This document shows, in pieces, positions 18,679 to 28,300 of a stretch of 64,000 nucleotides of DNA; position 1 is the first letter of the stretch; every line of letters starts with the position of its first letter. Source of the DNA: Paraniabella ginsengisoli (lineage in GTDB: Bacteria > Bacteroidota > Bacteroidia > Chitinophagales > Chitinophagaceae). A program made the position numbers and the translations under genes. Below the pieces are notes generated by a model. That model saw only the letters and a program-made list of their open reading frames with translations, made no database searches and had not been told where the DNA came from. The stretch covers positions 1,240,001 to 1,304,000 of the forward strand of contig NZ_JAKWBL010000004.1 in the NCBI RefSeq assembly GCF_022513635.1, given 5' to 3'.

Positions 18679-20657
18679 ATGCTTGATTCAAAAATACCTG
18701 CGGGTAAGCTGGAAGAAAAATGGAACGATTATAAAGGCCATTGTAAATTAGTAAATCCTGCTAACAAACGGAAGATTGAAGTGATTGTGATTGGAACAGG
18801 TTTGGCTGGTGCTTCGGCTGCCGCAACTTTAGGTGAGCAGGGCTACAGGGTTAAGGCTTTTTGTTTTCAGGACTCGCCGCGTCGCGCACACTCTATTGCT
18901 GCGCAAGGTGGAATCAATGCTGCAAAGAATTACCAAAATGATGGCGATTCTGTTTTTCGTCTTTTTTATGATACTGTTAAGGGCGGTGATTATCGCTCAC
19001 GCGAAAGCAATGTGCACCGCCTGGCAGAAGTAAGCGCAAACATTATCGACCAGTGTGTGGCACAAGGTGTACCATTTGCGCGTGAGTATGGTGGTTTGCT
19101 AAACAACAGATCTTTTGGAGGTACACAGGTAAAAAGAACGTTTTATGCTGCAGGTCAAACAGGCCAGCAGTTATTAATAGGTGCTTATCAGGCGCTGGAA
19201 AGGCAGGTGGCTTTGGGTAATGTACAACAATATACCCGCCACGAAATGCTGGATATTGTGATGATAGATGGTAAGGCTCGCGGCATCATTGCGCGCAATC
19301 TTACTACCGGCCAGTTAGAAAGATATTTTGGACATGCGGTTATTTTAGCAACAGGTGGTTACGGAAATGTTTTTTATCTGTCAACAAATGCAATGGGCAG
19401 CAATGTAACAGCCGCCTGGAAAGCACACAAAAAAGGGGCGCATTTTGCTAATCCTTGCTTCACGCAAATTCACCCAACCTGTATCCCGGTTTCTGGAGAT
19501 CATCAGTCTAAACTAACGCTGATGTCAGAATCTTTAAGAAATGACGGGCGTATTTGGGTTCCTAAAAAGCAAAACGATACGCGCAAAGCCAACGACATTC
19601 CTGAAGATGAAAGGGATTATTATCTGGAAAGAAGATATCCTGCTTTCGGTAACCTGGTTCCACGCGATGTAGCGAGCCGTGCTGCTAAAGAGCGTTGTGA
19701 TGCGGGCTATGGCGTAGGTACTACCAAACAAGCGGTATATCTTGATTTTAAATATAACCTGATTAATAAATACGGAAGAGCCGAGGCCAGTAAACAGGGT
19801 ATTGAAAATCCCGATACCGAAACGTTGATCCGTTTGGGTAAAGAAGTGGTAAAAGAAGAATATGGTAATCTTTTCGATATGTACGAAAAAATTACCGGCG
19901 AAAATCCTTACGAAGTTCCCATGCGTATTTACCCGGCAGTGCATTACACAATGGGTGGTGTTTGGGTAGATTATGAGCTGATGACTTCTGTTAAAGGATT
20001 GTATTGTTTGGGCGAAGCTAATTTTAGCGATCACGGTGCTAATCGTTTAGGAGCTTCTGCATTAATGCAGGGGTTGGCCGACGGGTATTTTGTAATACCC
20101 TATACAATTGGTAATTATTTAGCCGATGAAATTTCCGTTAAACCAATACCTACAACTGATAAGGCATTTGTAGAAGCAGAAGCTGCAGTAAATGCCCGCA
20201 TCACACAATTGATGAATATAAAAGGCACACAATCTGTAGAAAGTTTCCATAAGCGCTTAGGTAAAATAATGTGGGAAAAATGTGGTATGGCGCGTAACGA
20301 ACAAGGATTAAAAGAAGCGATCACCGAAATTCAGGAGCTTAAAAAAGAGTTCTGGAAAAATGTGCGCATACCAGGCGGCATACACGAAATGAATCCGGAA
20401 CTGGATAAAGCAAACCGGGTGGCAGACTTTATTGAACTTGGCGAATTAATGTGTGTAAAGATGCATTGGAGCGCAAAGAGAGCTGTGGCGGGCATTTCCG
20501 CGAGGAAAGCCAGACAGAGGAAGGTGAAGCATTAAGAAATGATGAGGAGTTTATGTATGTGGCTGCTTGGAAATATAACGGAGATAGTGATTGGGAATTG
20601 CAGAAAGAACCCTTGGATTACGAGTTGATTAAGCCGACCCAAAGAAATTATAAATAA
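18679..20657 (+). CDS. sdhA: Succinate dehydrogenase flavoprotein subunit (one frame break near the 3' end)
   Basis: Catalytic subunit oxidising succinate to fumarate. FAD-binding [20 protein letters not shown] at residues ~36-55; the FAD-attachment region [15 protein letters not shown] at ~72-86; active-site segment [21 protein letters not shown] at ~415; [15 protein letters not shown] at ~452. The frame breaks near 20461 (AAA instead of AAAA); the continuing frame gives the typical C-terminus [20 protein letters not shown] and ends with PTQRNYK at 20657, for ~659 aa. Read literally, the break would remove the conserved arginine-containing tail. The break is probably an assembly error. Confidence 0.93.
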
Positions 20658-20664
20658 TATAAAA

Positions 20665-21495
20665 ATGAAAGTAGCCGGATTCTCATTTGTTCGAAATGGG
20701 GTGAAATACGGTTACCCTTTTAAGCAGTCTATATTATCTGTATTACCTTTGGTCGATGAATTTATAATTAACCTGGGCGATAGCGAAGATGGAACAAATG
20801 AGGTTGTGGATAATTTGCCCCAGGAAAAGATTAGGAAGATATACAGTGTTTGGGATGAATCTTTAAGAATAGGTGGGAAGGTTTTAGCAGAGGAAACGAA
20901 CAAAGCATTGGACGCTACATCTGTTGATGCGGACTGGCTCTTTTACATACAAGGCGACGAAGTAATTCATGAAAAAGATTATGAAGAAATACGCCGGCAA
21001 ATGCTGAAGTATAAAGATGATAAAAATATTGACGGATTATTATTTCGCTATTATCATTTTTATGGAAGCTACAGGTTATTAGGCGATGGCCGCAGTTGGT
21101 ATCCATTTGAAATAAGGGTGATCAAAAATAACAAGGCAATACGCTCATATCGCGATGCGCAAGGCTTCAGGTGGGAAGATGGCCGTAAATTGAATGTAAA
21201 ACTGATCAATGCCCATATTTATCATTACGGTTGGGCACGTAACCCGGTTGTGATGAATCGCAAGCAGACTGCATTTAGTAGTTTGTATAATGGAAAGGAA
21301 AGCAATCATAAGGAAGACATTGCCTTTGATTATAGCAAGATTGATTCGCTTACTTTATTTGAAGCAACGCATCCGGTAGTGATGAAAGAAATTGTGGAAC
21401 AGGAAGATTGGAGTTTTGACAGAGATATTAATAAAAAGAATTTTAAAAGTATAAAGCACCGGCTTTATTATTTTTGGATAAGAAATTTGGCTTAA
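20665..21495 (+). CDS. Family 2-type glycosyltransferase
   Basis: This 276-aa soluble protein has a GT-A-like fold: MKVAGFSFVRNGVKYGYPF at the start, EFIINLGDSEDGTNEVV (residues ~32-48), and DADWLFYIQGDEVIHEKD (~88-105), with the D-x-D-like GDE. No membrane segment is seen. Seven bases separate it from the sdhA stop and 44 from sdhB, so it is co-transcribed with succinate dehydrogenase. That is unusual: nothing links its chemistry to complex II. The acceptor is unknown. Confidence 0.78.
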   Translation: MKVAGFSFVRNGVKYGYPFKQSILSVLPLVDEFIINLGDSEDGTNEVVDNLPQEKIRKIYSVWDESLRIGGKVLAEETNKALDATSVDADWLFYIQGDEVIHEKDYEEIRRQMLKYKDDKNIDGLLFRYYHFYGSYRLLGDGRSWYPFEIRVIKNNKAIRSYRDAQGFRWEDGRKLNVKLINAHIYHYGWARNPVVMNRKQTAFSSLYNGKESNHKEDIAFDYSKIDSLTLFEATHPVVMKEIVEQEDWSFDRDINKKNFKSIKHRLYYFWIRNLA

Positions 21496-21539
21496 GGCCG
21501 TTTTCTTATAAAAATTATAAATTGATTCATTAGTACAAT

Positions 21540-22310
21540 ATGGAACATTACAATATGAACCTCACTTTAAAAGTGTGGAAACAAAAAGACGGAAATAGCA
21601 AAGGTGGTTTTGAAACATACAAAGTGAATAACATTTCTTCGGAGATGTCATTTCTGGAAATGTTTGATGTATTGAATGAGCAACTGATACATGAAGGAAA
21701 AGAGCCTATCGCTTTTGATCACGATTGCCGCGAAGGTATTTGTGGTATGTGTTCTATGTATATTAATGGGCGTCCACATGGTCCTTGGCAGGGTACTACC
21801 ACTTGCCAACTGCACATGCGTGCTTTTAAAGATGGTGATACCATTGTGGTAGAACCCTGGCGCGCCAATGCTTTCCCTGTGGTGAAAGACCTTATTGTAG
21901 ATCGCACTTCATTCGACAGAATTATACAGGCAGGTGGTTACGTTTCCGTGAATACGGGTGTTACTATTGATGCCAACAGCCACATGATAGGAAAGGATAT
22001 TGCTGATAAAGCATTCGCTGCTGCAACTTGTATTGGGTGCGGTGCTTGTGTTGCTGCTTGTAAAAATTCTTCGGCATTACTGTTTTTATCAGCAAAAACC
22101 TCTCACTTGGCCTTGCTACCTCAAGGTCAGCCGGAAAGAAACAATCGCGCATTGGCCATGGTGGCGCAAATGGACAAAGAAGGGTTTGGTAGCTGTACCA
22201 ACACTGGTGCTTGTGAAGCTGTTTGTCCTAAAGAAATTGAAATCACCAATATTGCACGACTTAACAGAGATTTTGCAGGCGCTGGTTTAGCCGCTGACAT
22301 TAAAGAATAA
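21540..22310 (+). CDS. sdhB: Succinate dehydrogenase iron-sulfur subunit
   Basis: The three Fe-S clusters are visible: the 2Fe-2S ligands [19 protein letters not shown]...CQLHM (residues ~62-97), the 4Fe-4[14 protein letters not shown] (~164-176), and [17 protein letters not shown] (~219-235), which supplies the 3Fe-4S cluster. It transfers electrons from SdhA to the cytochrome b. The start is ATG 21540; an internal ATG at 21555 (MNLTLKVW) may be the real one. It is intact, closes the operon and is followed by a GT-poor terminator-like region (22320-22360). Confidence 0.94.
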   Translation: MEHYNMNLTLKVWKQKDGNSKGGFETYKVNNISSEMSFLEMFDVLNEQLIHEGKEPIAFDHDCREGICGMCSMYINGRPHGPWQGTTTCQLHMRAFKDGDTIVVEPWRANAFPVVKDLIVDRTSFDRIIQAGGYVSVNTGVTIDANSHMIGKDIADKAFAAATCIGCGACVAACKNSSALLFLSAKTSHLALLPQGQPERNNRALAMVAQMDKEGFGSCTNTGACEAVCPKEIEITNIARLNRDFAGAGLAADIKE

Positions 22311-22394
22311 CAAAAAAGTTTCGCATATCTAAACCGTCCTATTTTGAGGTGGTTTTTTTTATGTCATAAAATAGCATTTAATGGTATCAAAAGT

Positions 22395-24583
22395 TTAAGA
22401 ACGACCGATAGCATTTTTCACTATATCAAAAAACTCATCAGGAATGAATGGCTTGGTTATAACAGCAGCAAAATTTACTCTGTCAAAATCTTCTTGGTTT
22501 TGATTCACGTCTACAGCCGTTAAGGCCACTACAGGTGTTTGTATATTGGCTTCTTTTATTTTTTGAGTAGTTTCAAACCCGTTTATACCTGGCATCATAA
22601 TATCCATAAGTATAAGGTCGTAAGTTTTTTCCTTTACTTTTTCAATAGCTTCAAACCCGTTTTCTGCTGTTTCGCAGTAATATTGTTTTGTCTCTAAAAG
22701 TGTTTTGGTAACAATAAGGTTTACATTATTATCATCTACTAAAAGTACTTTTCCTGCTATTTTTTGATTAGTAAGCATTGTAGGTGAGGTTTTGTTTTTA
22801 TACACTTTTTCAAACCAGATGGAGAAAGAAAAAGAAGCGCCTTTGCCTGGTTGGCTGTTAACAATAATTTCACTGTTGTGAAGCGATAAGAAATGTTTTA
22901 CAATATAAAGCCCAACACCGCTTCCTCCATATTTTTCTTTGATTGAATCGGATCCGTGTTGAAATTTATCGAAGATAATCTCAAAAAATTCAGGATCAAT
23001 GCCAATACCAGTATCTGTAATGCAGAATCTAATCAGTACGTTATCGTCCGTTTCTTTTGTCAGTTTTATATCTAAAGATATTTTTCCGTTTGATGTATAT
23101 TTATTCGCATTATTTAACAGGTTGATCAATATTTGCGATAATTTGACAGAATCCACTTGTAGTGGATCGGGTATATTAGGATCAACAGAACTTTGAAAAC
23201 TATTGGTTGACGTTTTTAAAAAATATTTACGGTTTTGGCAATTTTTTGTACCAGGGATTTCAGGTGTGTAGCATCTCTGTTTAAAATCAGGTCTTTATCC
23301 TGATGTATAGATCGTGTGTCTACCATATTTTTTAGAAGGCGGTATAAATAATTGCTTGAAAACTCAAGCAAGTCCAGATTTTGGGCAAAACACTCTTTGT
23401 TTGTTTCTGCTTTTAGGTTGTGTGTGATAATGGCTATTCCGTTTATGGGCGTATATAAAGCTCATGTGTCATTACATTTAAAAACTCTGTTTTGGCATTT
23501 AAAGCGTTTTTGAGTTCCGTTGCCAGGGTCTCCAATTCTTTGTTTTTATTTTCAAGTACCAAGTTCAGCGCACCAGTTTTTTTTGAAACCTTTCTTTGAT
23601 ATATTGAAAAGAAAATTAGAAAAACAAGTACGCCGGCAATAACAATTAACCCAACTTTTATTTGCATTTTTTTGAGCTTATTTTCAACCTCAAATCTTTT
23701 TAGCTTTTCACTCTGAATGTTTAACTTATTTTGAGTGAGCATGTTGTTGCTCAATTGTATTTCTTTTTGCTTTCGCAAACTGTCCACAATTTTAAATGCC
23801 TCAATATATAATTGCGTTGCTTTTTCATACTGATTGATGCTGGAATAGAAATTTCCAACACTTTTCAAGTACATATATTCAAACAATGAATATTTAAAAT
23901 AGCCTGAACTTTTTCTAATAGAATCTAAATGAGCGATAGTTTCCTTTCCTTTTTCAATATTCCCCAATTCCGTATATGCTTGTAGCGTATAGGAGTAAAG
24001 ATATTTTGCCCGTCCGTATTTTATTCCAGATTCTTTAATAGCGTCCATACTCAATTGTGCATATTTAATTACATTGCTCCAGTTTTTCAGTTTATTGTAA
24101 TGATCTACCAAATTAAAACACACATCAATCAAATTTTCGGTTTCCCCGAATTTTGAAAAAAGCTGGTAGGCTTTCAGGTAATATTTTTCAGCCTCTTTGC
24201 TGCCTTTTGGTTCTATAATTCCAAATATTTCATAGCAAAATGCTATTTCTAAAGAATTATTAGTTTGCTTAATAAGCTCTTTCGTTTTTTGAACATATCT
24301 TCGACTCGCAGCTGTATCTTTAATATAGTGAAAAAGAAAAGCTTTTTTACTATATAATCTCATAAGATCGATGACATTTTTGGTTCGCAAGGCCAATGTT
24401 TCTGCTTTTTTAGCAGGAGAAAAGCACTATCAGAGCCATCGCGTTTACCCACGTATTTTCTGCGTCTATTATTAAATTTTGTATGCTGTCAGCATATTCT
24501 GATTTACCCTGTGCCCAAGCAGGTGGATAATGGGTGACAAGGAAGAAAATAATAATAATGAAGTATCGACTTATAGGTTGCAA
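22395..24583 (-). CDS. TPR-containing hybrid histidine kinase (three frame breaks)
   Basis: The repaired protein (~730 aa) has a signal peptide (RYFIIIIFFLVTHYPPAWAQ), tetratricopeptide-like repeats, a transmembrane helix (VGLIVIAGVLVFLIFFSIY), HisKA (FLNVMTHEL H-box), HATPase (DTGIGIDPEFFEIIFDKF, GSGVGLYIVKHFLS) and a C-terminal receiver (LLVDDNNVN, DLILMDIMMPGINGFE). Breaks: ~24415 (T4/T5), ~23448 at the H-box, where two bases look inserted or one lost, and ~23222 (T6/T7). No ATG fits the signal peptide; TTG 24583 is the best start. Such proteins signal through phosphorelay; no dedicated output gene lies next to it. The ligand is unknown. Confidence 0.78.
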
Positions 24584-24955
24584 CTGTGTTATTTTTTGAT
24601 GAACAAATAGATTTTTAAAATCTAAGTAAATCTATGATTGTATTTAAATTAAATTAAATGAGTTCGGGTAGCTCGTAAAAAGTAAGCGACTGATTATAGA
24701 ATGCATGTGGTAGGTGTTTATCAATTACAATAATACTGCTGGTATTTCTATGGTTTATCAATTTTTAAATCTACAGGACAGTTTAAAAATAATGTTAGGC
24801 TGATTATAAAATGATGCTTATTGATCGGGACGATGAAGTGCTTGCAATGCAATATCGATGCCATAAGCACTGTAGTTCGTATCGAAAAAATAAGTAAAAT
24901 CCTCTTTTAAAGATACTGCAATTTTCTTTGAACAATGCAGTAAATTTGCAGCCCT
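24584..24955. promoter_or_regulatory. Intergenic region with divergent promoters for the kinase and valS
   Basis: No coding potential was recognised. A perfect TAAATTTG -7 box at 24941-24948 lies just 7 bases before the valS ATG at 24956, suggesting a very short or absent 5' leader. A matching -33 TTG at the right distance is not obvious. Confidence 0.4.
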
Positions 24956-27900
24956 ATGCAATTATCGAAAAATTTTGAACCTGCACAGATTGAGCAATTT
25001 TGGACCAATCGTTGGAAAGAAAAAAGTATTTTGAAAGCAAGCCGGATGGACGACCTGCCTTTACTGTGGTGATCCCACCGCCCAATGTAACCGGTGTGCT
25101 GCACATGGGTCATACGCTGAACGAGACCGTACAGGATATTTTGGTGCGCCGCGCCAGAATGAGCGGCTACAACGCATGCTGGGTGCCCGGTAGCGACCAT
25201 GCTTCTATTGCTACAGAAGCGAAAGTAGTGCAGATGTTGCGTGAAAAAGGTATTGATAAAAACACATTGACTAGAGATGAGTTTTTAAAGTATGCATTTG
25301 AATGGAAGGATAAATATGGTGGGATTATTTACAACCAGATTGAACGATTGGGGTGTAGCGTGGATTGGAGCCGTGTAACCTTTACCATGGACGATCATTA
25401 TTACAAGGCGGTAATCAAAGTGTTTGTTGATCTTCATAAAAAAGGTTTGATTTATCGTGGCGCGCGAATGATCAATTGGGATCCGGTTGCGAAAACTGCA
25501 TTAAGCGATGAAGAAGTAGAATACCGCGAAGTGCAAAGCAAGTTGTATTATATACAATATAAATTAGATGAATCATCATTATCAGGGTTAATTGTTAGCG
25601 AACCTACAGTAAGATATTGGAGTGTAAAAGACTTGTTACTAAAGGCAAAAAATATAGTTGTAAATTTTACTGCAAAAATCAAGACGGACTATCTTAATGC
25701 TGACGAAAAGACCATACTGGGTAGTGTTACACCTGAAGGCGCATTGTTTTTATCTCAACTAACCGGAAAGGAGATAACGGCAGATTATAAACATACAATA
25801 GAAAAAGCAGCTTTAACCATGTTTTAAGAAAGCATGGAAATGAAGAGGAAGAAAAGAAGCGTGGACAAATTGCTATTACTGAACAAGATTTTGGAAGGAT
25901 ACCTGAAATCCTAAATAGTCCTGATCAGATTGTAGGAGATAGCAAAACCCAAACAGGACTTGAAGCCATCACTTATATAAAAAAATGGAAGACGGTTCTT
26001 TTATTTATCTCGAAGAAGTAAGAACCGGCAAAAAGAATTGTGTTTGACAACAATGAGAAAAATGAAAGGGAAGACTGGTTTAGAATCTTCCCTTACAAAC
26101 AGGCGAGCAATGCCTTCCGCCGAAGCAGAATCCTTCTCTCGAACGTCCGAAACGACTCCTGCTATTGCGAAGATACCAAAAATTATCGATTTTAGCATCT
26201 TAGTTGATAGTGAGGAAGATGCTACTTCCGGTGAATACATCACTATCGCAACTACACGTCCCGAAACCATTTTGGGCGATACAGCCATTTGTGTAAATCC
26301 TAACGACGAGCGTTACCAGCATCTGAAAGGTGCTTATGCTTTTGTGCCATTGATCAATCGCCGTATTCCCATCATTTTTGATGAATATGTGGATATGGAA
26401 TTTGGTACCGGCGCTTTAAAAATAACGCCAGCACATGATATCAACGATTATAATCTTGGATTAAAACATAACCTTGAAGTAATTGATACATTAAATGATG
26501 ATGGTACTTTAAGCAAAGCCGCACAACTATATGTTGGTGAAGATAGGTTTGATGTGCGTAAAAAAATTGCTGCTGATTTAGAAGCTTCTGGCAATCTGGT
26601 GAAAACCGAAGATATTGACAATAAGAACGGTTTTTCGCAAAGAAGCAATGCGGTTGTAGAGCCAAAAATTTCTACGCAGTGGTTTTTAAAAATGCAGGAT
26701 TTAGCCGAACCGGCGTTGAAAGCGGTTGTTGATGGCGATATTAAAATTCATCCGGGCGATCGTTTTTTAGCTACTTATAAACATTGGCTGGAAAATGTAA
26801 AAGACTGGTGTATCAGTCGGCAGCTTTGGTGGGGTCAACAAATACCAGCCTGGTACACACCTGATGGGACCTGCGTTGTGGGTGAAACAAAAGAGGAAGC
26901 ATTTAGTGAATTGTCAAAAGTGGATAGTGAATCTACTCACCATTCATCATTCACTATTGACGATCTGACTCAGGACAATGACGTGCTCGACACGTGGTTT
27001 TCTTCCTGGCTTTGGCCTTCGCAGGTGTTTAAAGGAATTACAGCACCTGGCAACGAAGAAGTGAAATATTATTATCCGACTTCAGTGTTGGTGACCGGAC
27101 AAGATATTATATTCTTTTGGGTGGCAAGAATGGTGATGGCCGGTTTAGAGTATGAAAAAGAAATACCATTTAAGGATGTTTATTTTACCGGAATGGTACG
27201 CGATAAGTTGGGCAGAAAAATGTCTAAGCAATTAGGTAATTCTCCCGACTTATTAGAATTGATTGATAAATACGGAGCCGATGCGGTTCGCTTTGGAATA
27301 ATGATTGCAGCGCCTGCCGGTAACGATTTATTATTTGATGAAACGTCGCTGGAACAAGGCCGTAACTTCAATAATAAGATATGGAATGCGCTGAAACTGG
27401 TAAAGATGTGGGAAGAAAATCCCAATGGCATCATTAACGACCTGAAGCTTGAAGATGATGATTTCGCAGCGAAATGGATGCGTAATCGTATCACTAAGGT
27501 GAAGATTGAAGTAGATAAACTATTTAAAGAATTTAAACTTAGTGAAGCGCTTAAAACTATTTACTCTTTAATATGGGATGATTTCTGTAGCTGGTATTTG
27601 GAATGGCAAAAGCCCGAATTTGGTGGCGCTACGATTGATTCTAAATTACAGGTAACAATTGATTTCTTTGAAGAATTGCTGCAGATGTTGCATCCTTACA
27701 TGCCTTTTATTACAGAAGAAATTTATCATCAGTTGCGCGAGCAGGATGATGACCTTTCAATTAAGCAGTTTGAAAATTCCGGGCGGCCTGTGAATGATAA
27801 AATAATTTCTCAAGGCGAAATATTAAAGAGTACCATTAGTGTAGTACGCGACGCACGGGTAAAAAATAGTATTAAAAATAAAGAAACAATTAACCTTCAT

Positions 27901-28257
27901 ATACAAACCGAACGGACTACAGATTATCATCCATTGTTTGATATTTTACAAAAACAAATAAATGCAGAGAAAATTGCGTTTACGGATACTGCAGTTGAAA
28001 AATGTGTAAATGTATTGATAGAAAAAGATAAGCTATACATAGAAACACAGACAGAGTTAGACACTACCGCACAAAAAGAACAATTGGAGAAGGACATCAT
28101 TTATTTAGAAGGTTTCCTTGCATCGGTAGAAAAGAAATTAGGCAATGAAAGGTTTGTGCAAAATGCCAAGCCGGAAGTGGTAGAAGTAGAAAGAAAGAAA
28201 AAGGCAGATGCCGAAGAAAAGATTAAAGCGCTGAAAGAAGCGATGGCAGCTTTGTAA
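24956..28257 (+). CDS. valS: Valyl-tRNA synthetase with an inserted nuclease-like domain
   Basis: Class I synthetase charging tRNA-Val. HIGH-type [17 protein letters not shown] is at ~25077-25130 and the KMSKQLGN signature at ~27220. Anticodon-binding and C-terminal coiled-coil domains follow ([18 protein letters not shown]). The first break (~24995, A6/A7) links [14 protein letters not shown] to the body. ValS ends normally around [12 protein letters not shown] (~25570) and resumes at [17 protein letters not shown] (~26232), the start of the CP1 editing domain. Between them lie ~630 bases of unrelated sequence. Three one-base repairs inside the insert keep the whole reading frame continuous, giving about 1,101 aa instead of the ~880 usual. 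A short repeat-like insertion also sits at ~26925-26970. Confidence 0.85.
25573..26220 (+). other. In-frame insertion encoding a PBECR-like nuclease domain inside valS
   Basis: The insert reads (after repair) ...[19 protein letters not shown], then [40 protein letters not shown], a [20 protein letters not shown] segment, and [13 protein letters not shown]. This order (H-x(n)-[25 protein letters not shown]) matches, as I remember it, the phage-Barnase-EndoU-ColicinE5/D-RelE-like (PBECR) nuclease family found in phage head proteins and toxins. Breaks: ~25814 (AA/AAA), ~25982 (A7/A8), ~26036 (AA/AAA). The tail [20 protein letters not shown] runs back into ValS. No intein splice motifs (Cys/Ser first residue, C-terminal His-Asn) are seen, and no clear target duplication. 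Boundaries are approximate. Confidence 0.62.
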
Positions 28258-28264
28258 TATTTTT

Positions 28265-28297
28265 AAACGTCCCAGGTTTTCAAAACCTGGGACGTTT
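28265..28297. terminator. Perfect 16-bp palindrome downstream of valS
   Basis: AAACGTCCCAGGTTTT (28265-28280) and its exact complement (28282-28297) are separated by a single C. It lies between the convergent valS and HExxH-protein genes and ends in TTTATC, so it can serve as a bidirectional terminator. The core GGTTTT/AAAACC resembles the hairpin at 1280-1313, which suggests an interspersed repeat family. Confidence 0.75.
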
Positions 28298-28300
28298 ATC

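Noticed and set aside
25573..26220. Intein in valS
   Set aside because: The insert lacks the nucleophile at the first residue, a His-Asn before the C-extein, and Hint or homing-endonuclease motifs; it looks like a nuclease domain insertion instead.
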